Source of the DNA: Candidatus Hydrogenedentota bacterium
Lineage (GTDB): Bacteria; Hydrogenedentota; Hydrogenedentia; Hydrogenedentales; CAITNO01
Reading direction: 5' to 3'
Assembly: GCA_903893795.1 (NCBI GenBank)
Contig: CAITNO010000038.1
Coordinates: forward strand, 1 to 63,486
Length of the DNA stretch: 63,486 nucleotides
The notes below the pieces were generated by a model. That model did no database searches. It was not told the origin of the DNA and saw only the letters and a list, made by a program, of their open reading frames with translations. Both the position numbers and the translations under genes were made by a program. Shown piece by piece: positions 48,760 to 57,378 of the stretch (position 1 is its first letter; each line of letters opens with the position of its first letter).

Positions 48760-50265
48760 TCAACCTCCCTTGATCGAATCCAAACGGGGCACGGCATAGG
48801 TGCCCATGACCAGTTGGTCGAACACGCTCTGGTCGGTCGAGAACTCACGCCCCCTTTCGAGGTCCACTTTGTTTTCCTTGTAAAGCCGGTGCAGGTAATG
48901 CTCGAAAAGTATCGAATGCGACACGGTCTGCTGCATGCCAACGCGGATAAGGTCCGTATCGCCGCGCAGCACACCGTCGCCAATCGGCTTGATGTCATTG
49001 AAGAGGAACTCGAGCGCCGGGATGCGCCCGCCGCCGGGCTTGGGCACCAAGCGCTGGCACATGACGCAGCGCAGGCAGTCGCGCAACTGCAGCCGCACGA
49101 GATCGCGCTCGCTGGGGTCAAAGAAGCTCACCACACGGTTGGCCACCTCCGACGCCGTGTTGGAATGGAGTGTGCTGATGACCAAATGCCCTGTTGCCGC
49201 AGCGTTGATAGCCGAACGAATCGTGTCGGCATCGCGCATTTCGCCGATGAGGATGACATCGGGGTCATGGCGCAGCGCGCCGGTGATCGCCTCGGTAAAG
49301 GAATCGACGTCGATGCCCAGACTCCGCTGCGACAGGATCGATTTCTTGTTGGTGTGCACGTATTCGACCGGATTCTCTATGGTCAATATGTGCACCGACC
49401 GGTTGGCGTTGATCCAGTCGAGCAATGCTGCAACGGTGGTGGTTTTGCCGCTGCCGGTCATGCCGGTGACAAGGATGAGACCCCGGTGCGTCTGCGCAAG
49501 CTGCCGCATCTGCTCGCCCGGAATGTTCAACTCCTCAAATGAGGGTATTTTCTCGGGCAGGAAACGGAAGGTGCAGTGCGGCGCGCCGCTTTTGACGAAT
49601 GCGGACACACGGGCATAGCCGACGCCCGCCTGATGGAAACTGAAACTGGTCTGCTTGTACCGTTCAAATTCTTCCCAATAACCGACCGGGGCTATCTGGC
49701 GTATCAGGTCATTGATTTGGCATCCGGACAGCGGCGCCAGTATTTCGGAGTGGCGGGTGTCATTGTCGATGCGAAAGACCGGACTTAGGCCGGGGGAAAG
49801 GTGCAGGTCGCTGGCCTTGTACTGGACCATGGCGTGAAAGAGCATTTCGATGCTGATGGGCTCAAGATGGAAATCGGCGCCTTCTGCGTGCCAAACTTCC
49901 GGCAACTGCACCGCCAGACTGATTTTGTTCAGCGCCTCGTAGACCCTGGGCGAGAACTCCACCCCCTGGGCGGGACATTCCAGCACCGCGCCCTCGTCAT
50001 CGCGGACAAACCCGCAAAGATCATCATATTCCTCCGCCACCCGCTCCAGCGCATCTATTTCCGCCTCCCTGTCAAGGGGAATACGGAAAACGTAACTTTC
50101 GTAATCCCCCTTGAAATCGGGCCGACGGGCGTTGACCCTAAGCCAGTCATTCCACAAACGAATTTCGCGCGGAATACCTTCCGCCTTGGAAATGATGCTC
50201 TCCGTCAGCCTGAGCACATTGCGCAAAGTTTGCCGTTGACCCGTTCCAAGAACGAATTCCGCCAT
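48760..50265 (-). CDS. PilT/PilU-family retraction ATPase with N-terminal extension
   Basis: 501 aa. The C-terminal ~350 residues are a PilT core: KASDLHLSPG, Walker A GMTGSGKTTT, Asp box TIENPVEYVH, Walker B DPDVILIGEMRD, His box HLVISTLHSNTA. The first ~150 residues form an extra N-terminal domain (predicted alpha/beta, FVLGTGQRQTLRNVLRLTESI...) not present in standard PilT (~345 aa). A role in pilus retraction or regulated pilus dynamics is likely. Start 50265 follows GAGAGG; the frame is open to 50373. Confidence 0.9.
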   Translation of the reverse strand: MAEFVLGTGQRQTLRNVLRLTESIISKAEGIPREIRLWNDWLRVNARRPDFKGDYESYVFRIPLDREAEIDALERVAEEYDDLCGFVRDDEGAVLECPAQGVEFSPRVYEALNKISLAVQLPEVWHAEGADFHLEPISIEMLFHAMVQYKASDLHLSPGLSPVFRIDNDTRHSEILAPLSGCQINDLIRQIAPVGYWEEFERYKQTSFSFHQAGVGYARVSAFVKSGAPHCTFRFLPEKIPSFEELNIPGEQMRQLAQTHRGLILVTGMTGSGKTTTVAALLDWINANRSVHILTIENPVEYVHTNKKSILSQRSLGIDVDSFTEAITGALRHDPDVILIGEMRDADTIRSAINAAATGHLVISTLHSNTASEVANRVVSFFDPSERDLVRLQLRDCLRCVMCQRLVPKPGGGRIPALEFLFNDIKPIGDGVLRGDTDLIRVGMQQTVSHSILFEHYLHRLYKENKVDLERGREFSTDQSVFDQLVMGTYAVPRLDSIKGG

Positions 50266-50319
50266 GGCGCCTCTCTCTGTTCTGCCACGTACTGGTGTGG
50301 CAACTCCTACGATTATCTT

Positions 50320-50349
50320 ATGATACACCAAGTTTGGCGCAGATGCCAA
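50320..50349 (-). promoter_or_regulatory. putative promoter of the PilT-like gene
   Basis: On the minus strand TTGGCA (50349-50344), an 18-nt spacer and TATCAT (50325-50320). The start would be near 50313, ~48 nt before the ATG. Confidence 0.55.
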
Positions 50350-50395
50350 GAACGACCGAAAGATCCTTGACAATTTCCTGCCGAAACAGGGGAAG

Positions 50396-50412
50396 TGTCC
50401 AATTATTGGACA
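50396..50412. promoter_or_regulatory. 17-bp perfect palindrome, candidate operator
   Basis: TGTCCAATTATTGGACA is perfectly palindromic around one base and lies ~85-100 nt upstream of the predicted PilT-like transcription start, an activator-type distance. Its half-sites GTCCA/TGGAC equal those of the palindrome at 32476-32494. The remaining gap 50413-50699 shows no gene that I can support. Confidence 0.5.
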
Positions 50413-50699
50413 AAAACAGGATGAAATGGATTGCAGAACCCGCGGGCATCATGGATGCACTCTTGCAATAGCGGCACCACAGTGCTGGAAGCAGGGTTCA
50501 GCATGCCTGTTTCACCGGACGCTCTCCTCTGTTGTCCTACAGAACAGCGGCGCTGCACGCTGGCGTCAGGTACTCATGCACATTATGAGTTTTCTCAGCC
50601 TGCGTAAAGTTCGGTTAGTTCGGTCGGTATTTTAGATAAAACCTGGCCATCCATCAAGCCTTTGAAAAACTTCCTGTTCCCAGCCCGGCCAAGGGCCGC

Positions 50700-52736
50700 C
50701 TATTTGGCTGGAACGGGATAAAGGCTGTGATAGGCGGCATAGTTGCCGAGCACACGCTTTACATAGTCCTTGGTCTCGGCAAAGGGAATGGCTTCGATGA
50801 AGGCGTCCATATCATCCCCTGAGACAGCCTTGCGCCATTTGTCGCAATTGCCCGGACCGGCATTGTAGGAGGCCAGCGCAAAAACAAGATTGCCGCCGGA
50901 GCGTTCCAGCATCTGGTGCAGGTAGGCCGCGCCCAGACGGAGGGAACTGGCCGGAGACTTCAGATGCGCCGCATCGTCCGGCCGCACCTGGGGGTTCTTC
51001 TTTGCCAGTCCCTTCGCGGTGGAGGGCATGAGCTGCATCAGCCCCATGGCACCGGACTTGGATTCGATGCCAGCGCGGAAGGTGCTCTCCTGCCGGGAGA
51101 CGGCCAGCATGAGCCATGGGTCCACCCCGGCGGCCTCGGCCGTCGGTTTCAGCAGGGCAGCATAGGCCACCGGATAGTCCAACCAAACGGATGAGGGGCT
51201 GCGGGCCTCTCCGGGTTTTCCTGTTTGGGCCGCCTGGGCGAACTGGACGGCGGTGTGCATGAAGCCCGCATCGGCCAGCGCCTGACAGCGCGCCGTCCGC
51301 TGGGCGTCGTTTACGGCCTTCAGGAGGTAATCCAGTCCCTCCCACTCCCCTTCTTCAAGTCCGTTCGCGCCAAAGAATCGGATGCGCTCCACCGCAGGGT
51401 CCGCATCAGGGCCGGAGCTTTGTGGCTGTGCGGGTGTCGGAAAGAGCCCCAGGAAGGGCTTCTCCCCCGCCACCGGCAGCACGCGCAGCTTTTCCGGGCC
51501 TTCTTTGCCTTTCGGGTGGAGCCGTGCAAGTGCGCGATGGGCGTAGTAGTTGCCCGGGCCGCCCTTGGTGGCCCGTTCCAGGTACATGCGCTCGCTGTCC
51601 TTGTCGCCGATTTGCCTGCTGATGTCGGCGCAAACGGCGTATGCTTCGGGCGCGCGCCGGTTGTCGCTGAGCCTTTTTCCCAGTTCGGTAAACGCCGAGA
51701 GCGCATCGGCCCACCGGTGCTCGTCGCGGGCCATGGTGCCGAGGGCAAACCATGCGTCCACCGCGCGGGGATGGGTTGCACACTTTTCGGCCAACCGGCG
51801 GTAAAGCAGCGCCGCCCCGGCCTTGTCGCCATGGTCCTTCATCGCGTCGGCCAGCCACCACAACGCATCGCCGCCGTCGCGGGTGTCACTGTAACACTCC
51901 ACCAGAATATTGCAGAAGGCGCGGGCGCTCTCCCAGGCCTTGCGGCCTCCGGCGGAGCGCATGGCATGGATGAGCCAGACGCGCATCCAGGGATTGTCGG
52001 CATTCAACTTTGCCGTTGCGTGAAGGCGGTCCACCGCCTCGGGGGGCACCGTTGGAAAGGCGGACACCAGGGAATCAATCACCTGCATCGACACCTGGCC
52101 GTCCGATTCTTTGAACATGACCGGTTCGGCGAGCAGCGCCTTGCGGGCTTCATCCATCACCCCGGAACGCATCAAGCCCCACACGCCAAGAGCGCGCTGC
52201 GCGGTGTCGGGCATGGCCAGCAGTGCCTTTGCCGCGCGCTTGCGCTTTTCGATGTAGATGGTCGTCTCCACCATGTTCCGATAGAAGGGCATGGAGGCAT
52301 TTTGGAGTTCCGGGTCGGCAGCAAGGCTGTCGGCCGCGGCCCAGGCATCCTCCTCCATGAACCACGGCAGCGGAAGCACGTTGAGCGCCCCGTCATACAG
52401 GGCGCTCGCCTCGGCGCGGCGGTTCATGCCCGCCAACAGCGCGGCAAGCCTGCACTTGGCCAGTCGCACCCAGGGACCATCGGCACCGGAAATCACTTTC
52501 TTGTAAGCAACCTCGGCAGCGACCTTGTCGCCCGATTGCACACGAATGCCCGCGATGCGCACGCGCGCCCAAGGGGAAAGCGCCGGGTCGGTGTCGGCGC
52601 AGGATTGAAAAGCGGTGAGCGCATCGGAGAGTTTGCCCGCGCCCAGCGCGGCGTCCCCCTGAAGGAACAGCGCCTCGCCCGGCAGGACGCCGGGTGCAAT
52701 GGAACAAAGCGTTAGTGCCAACACTGCAATGAACAT
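50700..52736 (-). CDS. soluble lytic murein transglycosylase with TPR-like repeats
   Basis: 678 aa. Signal peptide (MFIAVLALTLCSIAPGVLPG), then ~480 residues of alpha-helical TPR-like repeats, then the SLT domain (~520-650) with catalytic Glu in SRQESTFRAGIESKSGAMGLMQLMPSTA and AYLHQMLERSGGNLVFALASYNAGPG. It cleaves peptidoglycan to 1,6-anhydromuropeptides in the periplasm and may make room for envelope machines. GAGGG lies just before the ATG. The Gfo/Idh/MocA gene lies upstream on the same strand. Confidence 0.92.
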   Translation of the reverse strand: MFIAVLALTLCSIAPGVLPGEALFLQGDAALGAGKLSDALTAFQSCADTDPALSPWARVRIAGIRVQSGDKVAAEVAYKKVISGADGPWVRLAKCRLAALLAGMNRRAEASALYDGALNVLPLPWFMEEDAWAAADSLAADPELQNASMPFYRNMVETTIYIEKRKRAAKALLAMPDTAQRALGVWGLMRSGVMDEARKALLAEPVMFKESDGQVSMQVIDSLVSAFPTVPPEAVDRLHATAKLNADNPWMRVWLIHAMRSAGGRKAWESARAFCNILVECYSDTRDGGDALWWLADAMKDHGDKAGAALLYRRLAEKCATHPRAVDAWFALGTMARDEHRWADALSAFTELGKRLSDNRRAPEAYAVCADISRQIGDKDSERMYLERATKGGPGNYYAHRALARLHPKGKEGPEKLRVLPVAGEKPFLGLFPTPAQPQSSGPDADPAVERIRFFGANGLEEGEWEGLDYLLKAVNDAQRTARCQALADAGFMHTAVQFAQAAQTGKPGEARSPSSVWLDYPVAYAALLKPTAEAAGVDPWLMLAVSRQESTFRAGIESKSGAMGLMQLMPSTAKGLAKKNPQVRPDDAAHLKSPASSLRLGAAYLHQMLERSGGNLVFALASYNAGPGNCDKWRKAVSGDDMDAFIEAIPFAETKDYVKRVLGNYAAYHSLYPVPAK

Positions 52737-52793
52737 GGTCCCTCAGTGATTTGGTGAGATCTTAACAGATTGGTTCGAAGGATAAGGGCGACC

Positions 52794-52813
52794 GACAGCC
52801 GGGGGCGGCTGTC
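52794..52813. repeat. GC-rich extragenic hairpin
   Basis: GACAGCCG-GGGG-CGGCTGTC lies in the 89-nt gap between the lytic transglycosylase and oxidoreductase genes. No T-run follows on the minus strand; similar 'CGGCTGTCC' palindromes occur dispersed in related genomes. Confidence 0.5.
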
Positions 52814-52825
52814 CTACATCATAGA

Positions 52826-53809
52826 CTATGGCACGCGAACCGGTTTGCCGGTCGCAGCGGATTTCCAGGCGGCCTCAGTGACCTCGATAACGCGCAACCC
52901 GCATTCGGGCGGCGTCTGCACCTCGTCTTTGCCGAGAATCGCGTCCACAAAATTGGCATCCGGGTTCTTCGTGTATTTGGGCAGTTTGACCGTCTTCTGT
53001 TTGCCCAGCGCATCCTGCTGGACGAGGTCTGCACCATAACGCAGGTAGAATGCTCCTTTGCTGCCGACGATGGTATGGTCCTCCCACCAGCCGGGCGCGT
53101 TGCCGATGATGGACAGGCTGCCCAGCGCGCCGTTTTCAAAACGCATGGACAACGTGGCATTGATGTCCACCTCACCCTTGAAGTTCTCCTGCATGGCGAA
53201 GACCTCCCGGACCTTCATGCCGGTCACCCACATGAGTATGTCCACGAGATGGCTACCTGAGTCGTTCAACTGGCCGCCGCCGGAATCGGCAAGCACCTGG
53301 CGCCATGTGTTGGCCGTGATGCGCAGCCACTCCTGGGAAAGCACCGCCTGCACGTATTCGATTTCGCCCAGCGCGCCTTTCCGGATCTGATCGCGCATGT
53401 AGCGGAACTGCGGCTCGAAGTGGCGCTGGTAGGAAATCATCAGCACCCTGCCGCATTTATCCGCCTGCTTAAGCAGGGCCTTCGCATCGCGGATGGTGCA
53501 GACCATGGGCTTTTCGGTCAGCACGTGCAGTCCCTTATTGAGGGAATCACGAATCTGCGCGTAGTGCACCGTGTGGGGGCTTTGCACCACCACGGCATCC
53601 AACTGCTCCGCCTTGAGCATGTCTCGGTAGTCCGCGTAGACAGGCAGTTTCTCCGAGCCCGGACAAAGTTCATAGAATCTGTTAAGCGAGACGGGACTGG
53701 GATCATTCAGCGCCACCACCTCGGCCTTTTTTGTCGCGTTCATCCGCTGGTAATGGCCGGTGGAAATACCGCCTGCGCCGATGAATCCCACCCTCAGTTT
53801 CTTTGCCAT
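52826..53809 (-). CDS. Gfo/Idh/MocA-family oxidoreductase
   Basis: 327 aa. N-terminal NAD(P)-binding motif VGFIGAGGISTGHYQRM, then VVVQSPHTVHYAQIRDSLNKGLHVLTEKPM (the EKP motif), and the C-terminal alpha/beta domain with SGGGQLNDSGSHLVDILMWVTG. Such enzymes oxidise or epimerise sugars and inositols; the substrate is unknown. AAGGAG lies 8 nt before the ATG. It follows a secreted propeller protein gene with a 36-nt gap, so the two are likely co-transcribed. Confidence 0.9.
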   Translation of the reverse strand: MAKKLRVGFIGAGGISTGHYQRMNATKKAEVVALNDPSPVSLNRFYELCPGSEKLPVYADYRDMLKAEQLDAVVVQSPHTVHYAQIRDSLNKGLHVLTEKPMVCTIRDAKALLKQADKCGRVLMISYQRHFEPQFRYMRDQIRKGALGEIEYVQAVLSQEWLRITANTWRQVLADSGGGQLNDSGSHLVDILMWVTGMKVREVFAMQENFKGEVDINATLSMRFENGALGSLSIIGNAPGWWEDHTIVGSKGAFYLRYGADLVQQDALGKQKTVKLPKYTKNPDANFVDAILGKDEVQTPPECGLRVIEVTEAAWKSAATGKPVRVP

Positions 53810-53845
53810 GACGGTTGCTCCTTGTCTGTGCGCCGGTTCTGACTG

Positions 53846-54841
53846 CTATTCAACGGGGAAACGGAAACGCCGGATTTCATGGGTCTTGTTGGGCGTGGCC
53901 ACTTCCGCGTAGCACCACAATTCTTTGCCGACACGCAGCCAGCTCGAATAGCGCCAGGTGTGAAAATCTTCATTGGGCGTGGTGCTGGCGAACAGAGGCT
54001 TGTCGGGCGTGAGGTCAATGATGTGGTCCAAGTCAAAGGTGAATCCCAGGCCGGTGACAACGTTGTAGACTGGGTCGTGCCAGGTCGTCTTGGATCCTTC
54101 GTAAATGAAGAAATAGCCCAGCCCGGCAGGCACCACCGCCGCAGGGCGCACAAAGAAATCGTGCCAGCCCGTGGGATTCATGACGGACTCGTGGGGGTCG
54201 CCGACCGGTTTCCACTGCTCGCCGTCCGGGCTGGTGAAGTGGTAAATGCGCTCCAAGCGCCGCATGTAGCCGATCACCCAAGCATGGTAGACGCCGCCCG
54301 CGTGGATGATGACGGGATCCTTGTACTCCTCGGGCGGCACATCTCGCTCGTATTCTTTTGCACAGGGCGCTATGACCGGCCTTGCGGTGGCGGGGTTGAT
54401 TGCGGCGGGCGAATCGGCGTCATCGAATTTGATGATGGTCCAGGGTCCCTCCTTCCAGGGACCGCAGGCGTAAAGCTTGCACTTGCCGGTGACCGGGTCA
54501 GCCAGCAACGCGGGCCGCTCGAATCCGGGAATGGGCACCTGATCGCGCAGTATGGACTGGGCCTTCTCGAATTTCACGCCGTCGTCGCTTCGGAGAATGC
54601 GAATTTCATAGCCGCGCAGACCGCGCGGCGCGTCGGCCGTGCGCATGCGGCAGGCCATCCAGAACACAGCGTCCCTGTCCTGCATCACCGAGGGCGCACC
54701 CGCCCACCATTCGGCCTCGTCCTTGTCGGGACGCAGCACCACATCATAAGTCTCGGCGCACTTGGGCAGCGCGCCGTAGGCACCGGAAAGGTCGGGCGCC
54801 GCGCCCGACAGCAGCATCATGGTCATCGCAATACTCAGCAT
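53846..54841 (-). CDS. secreted five-bladed beta-propeller protein (GH32/43/130-like)
   Basis: 331 aa with a short signal peptide (MLSIAMTMMLLSGAAP). Repeated motifs AGAPSVMQDRDAVFWMACRMR, FERPALLADPVTGKCKLYACG, KDPVIIHAGGVYHAWVIGY and WRYSSWLRVGKELWCYAE are typical of propeller hydrolases that start blades with a D-P or R-P near the substrate pocket. Family and substrate cannot be fixed. It lies between the YfhO-like gene (19-nt gap) and the oxidoreductase. Confidence 0.7.
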   Translation of the reverse strand: MLSIAMTMMLLSGAAPDLSGAYGALPKCAETYDVVLRPDKDEAEWWAGAPSVMQDRDAVFWMACRMRTADAPRGLRGYEIRILRSDDGVKFEKAQSILRDQVPIPGFERPALLADPVTGKCKLYACGPWKEGPWTIIKFDDADSPAAINPATARPVIAPCAKEYERDVPPEEYKDPVIIHAGGVYHAWVIGYMRRLERIYHFTSPDGEQWKPVGDPHESVMNPTGWHDFFVRPAAVVPAGLGYFFIYEGSKTTWHDPVYNVVTGLGFTFDLDHIIDLTPDKPLFASTTPNEDFHTWRYSSWLRVGKELWCYAEVATPNKTHEIRRFRFPVE

Positions 54842-54860
54842 ATTTCAGCGTCTCCCGTTT

Positions 54861-57290
54861 CTAGTCCGCGCGCCTGCCCAAGCGCACCAGCGCCGTCATG
54901 CCCGCCAGCACCAACACCACCAACGCCAGCGCGGTCACCAACGCGCCTGCATAGAAGGGCATGGGCCTGTACACAAAAGTCACCGTGCTCGTGCCGGACG
55001 GCACCACCACTCCCCGGAACAGTCCGTTCACCTTGAGCAAGGGCGTCCCGGTACCGTTCACCTGGGCTTTCCATCCAGATGCCGCCGTGTCGGCCAGCAC
55101 CAGAATGGCCGGTCGAGGCGCGTCCACTTTCACCGCCACCCGTTCGGCATTGTCGGTCTCGATGGTGCAGCTTCCGAGCGCCGTCGTGTCGGCGGGCTTT
55201 TCCCTGCCCCCCCGCCCCTCGGGCAATGCCACGGCGAGATAGTTGAGGCTGTCGCCCTGCGGCAGCACCACACACTCGTGCATGGGGGCGAAATCATCCT
55301 CGGTCATCACGCTGGCGGCACTCACGACTTCGGGAGCCACGCGCCACCGGTCCACGAGAAATGCGCGGGGCAGCGCACCGTCGTTGGCAAAAATGGTCAC
55401 TCCATCCGCATCGGCGCCCAGCCGCCGCAGATGCAGCTTCTCTTTCCCACCGGCGCCAAGGCCGCCTTCCGCAGTGGCCAGCACTGTCCGCACTGCCATG
55501 AAATCAAGCAGTTGGGGCTCATCGGCGTTCGCATGTATATCAATACAGGACGCACCGGTTTCGGTTCCCGAATCTGGGCTGACGCTTCCGGCATCGGCCC
55601 CAGGCAGGGCTCCCTGCGCGGTGCCCGCGGCCACTTCCCACCAGCGCGCCTGGTCGGCCGTCAGCGGGATGAATCCACCCCCTGCCGCGCGCAGCGGCGA
55701 TATCATGCCAATATTTGGAATGACCGCCGTGTTGAGCGGACGGGCACTCACAAAGACGCGTCCATCCAGTGTCTGTTCGCGGGCGGCATGCACCAGGGTC
55801 TCGGAGACTCCGGGCCGAAAGGGCTGCCCATGGAAGTTTGCGCTGGCCGTGGACAGGTCAATGAACAGAACCAGTGTCACCACCACCCCGCCCAAAGCAC
55901 CTGCCCAGGCACCGCGAAACAACGCGAAGAAAACAATCGCCGCCAGCGCAGGAAGAAGCCTGCCCTTCGTTTCCGGGGGCGACATCCAAAAGACCAGCCC
56001 GGCCACGACCATGGCCAGCAGCAAGGGCGTCCAGAAACGCGGGGTGCGCGCGTCGCGGCGGGTCATAAAGAGCCGCTCCACCCCCAGTGCGGTGAGCACC
56101 GCGCCGGCAAAGGACGCGGGCAGGAAGAACACCGGCCAAGGAAAGGGGCCTTCCCAAAGGCGCATGCCGTGAATGCCCAATGCCGCGAGACAGACGGTTG
56201 CCAGGGAGAACAGCGCGAGGTCCGCCCGACGCCCCCGATGCAGGTAGGCCGCCGGGATAAACACCAGCGCCGCCGCACCCAGATAGCCAATGCGCGGCAA
56301 CAGGTCGGGCCGGGGTGCATCCAGGTGGGCAAGCATTTCTTTCCAACTTTGGGGAACGGTTCCGGCGAGGTCGGCCCGCCAAAGGGCTTCCCAGGGTTTG
56401 TCCAGTTGCAGCAGCCACGCCACTGACGGCATCCACTGCACCGCAGAAATTCCCAGTGCCACCAGGGCCATGAGGGCAAAGCCGCGCCAGGCAGAACCGG
56501 GTCGTGGCGACGCAGCCAGGGGGATGCCGGGCCACAGCGACTTGACGGCGGCAAAAGGAACGGCAAGCACCAAGAACGCCGCAAAGACGACCGGGGAACC
56601 GGCGAAGAACATCAACGCCGCCGCCGCGCCCCCCATGACAGCCACGCCCACCCGCGGCGCGCGGGCGTGCTCGGCGATGGCCCAAAACAGCAACGGCGCC
56701 CATGCGAGCGTGGCGGCCATTTCTGGCTGCGACATGGCAGAGGAGGACGCGCCGCAGAACGCATAGACGGCGCCGCCCGCCAGGGCGGAAATGTAGCGCA
56801 AGTCGAGCGCGCGGCCAAAGAGGACGAAAAGCAGTCCCATCAGAAAGATGCAGGTGAAGGCATGCACGGAAAGGGCCGCCGCGGCGGGCATGAAGAGGAA
56901 CACCGCGTTGAGCGGCTGAAACACCCCGTTGGCAGGGTCGGCCAGATGGGCCGTTCCGCACAACTGACGGTCGTTCCACAGGGGCAGTTCGCCGTCGCGA
57001 AGACGGCCGAAACCGTAGACGGCGGCAGGCGCCGTGCGCTGGCACAACAGCGCGCTTTCATGGGAGCGCAATTCCGCTCCCCCCTGCGGCGTTTCCACCT
57101 GCATCCAAAACAGGGGTGCGGCCAGCATGAAGAACACCCCCGCCACAAAGAGCGGAAAGAGGGCGTACCGACTGTCGGTAAAGCTGTTCACCGCGGCTTG
57201 GATTCCCCACTGGTGCGGCTGGGGGCTATGTCTTGGCTTATGCGTTTCATTGCCATGCGCTCCGGCGTGTCTGAGAAGGAATCCTAGCAC
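54861..57290 (-). CDS. YfhO-like polytopic membrane protein
   Basis: 809 aa at most. About 11-13 hydrophobic helices: one near ~45-62, a block to ~420, and two C-terminal ones (~745-800), around a large extracytoplasmic domain (~440-740) with RPAILVLADTAASGWKAQVNG and GVVVPSGTSTVTFVYRPMPFYAGA, the hallmark of YfhO/DUF-type glycosyltransferase-like proteins. It is probably involved in glycosylation of envelope polymers. The N-terminus is uncertain: a GTG at 57191 would remove a hydrophilic stretch of 33 residues. Confidence 0.82.
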   Translation of the reverse strand: MLGFLLRHAGAHGNETHKPRHSPQPHQWGIQAAVNSFTDSRYALFPLFVAGVFFMLAAPLFWMQVETPQGGAELRSHESALLCQRTAPAAVYGFGRLRDGELPLWNDRQLCGTAHLADPANGVFQPLNAVFLFMPAAAALSVHAFTCIFLMGLLFVLFGRALDLRYISALAGGAVYAFCGASSSAMSQPEMAATLAWAPLLFWAIAEHARAPRVGVAVMGGAAAALMFFAGSPVVFAAFLVLAVPFAAVKSLWPGIPLAASPRPGSAWRGFALMALVALGISAVQWMPSVAWLLQLDKPWEALWRADLAGTVPQSWKEMLAHLDAPRPDLLPRIGYLGAAALVFIPAAYLHRGRRADLALFSLATVCLAALGIHGMRLWEGPFPWPVFFLPASFAGAVLTALGVERLFMTRRDARTPRFWTPLLLAMVVAGLVFWMSPPETKGRLLPALAAIVFFALFRGAWAGALGGVVVTLVLFIDLSTASANFHGQPFRPGVSETLVHAAREQTLDGRVFVSARPLNTAVIPNIGMISPLRAAGGGFIPLTADQARWWEVAAGTAQGALPGADAGSVSPDSGTETGASCIDIHANADEPQLLDFMAVRTVLATAEGGLGAGGKEKLHLRRLGADADGVTIFANDGALPRAFLVDRWRVAPEVVSAASVMTEDDFAPMHECVVLPQGDSLNYLAVALPEGRGGREKPADTTALGSCTIETDNAERVAVKVDAPRPAILVLADTAASGWKAQVNGTGTPLLKVNGLFRGVVVPSGTSTVTFVYRPMPFYAGALVTALALVVLVLAGMTALVRLGRRAD

Positions 57291-57378
57291 CCGCGCGGGG
57301 ATGAGTCCAATCCAGTCCTTTGTGGGGCGAAACTTTGCTGTGATTTTCGCCGCCGGAAAGGACGGCCTCCCCGGTGGT

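Noticed and set aside
46993..49542. 849-aa plus-strand ORF
   Set aside because: It lies antisense to the FHA-GAF-HD-GYP and PilT-like genes, has no recognisable domain and an H/G/R-rich composition typical of GC-rich shadow frames.
51225..52715. 496-aa plus-strand ORF
   Set aside because: Shadow of the lytic transglycosylase; His/Gly/Arg-rich and without motifs.
54819..56426. 535-aa plus-strand ORF
   Set aside because: Shadow of the YfhO-like gene; no signal peptide or helices.
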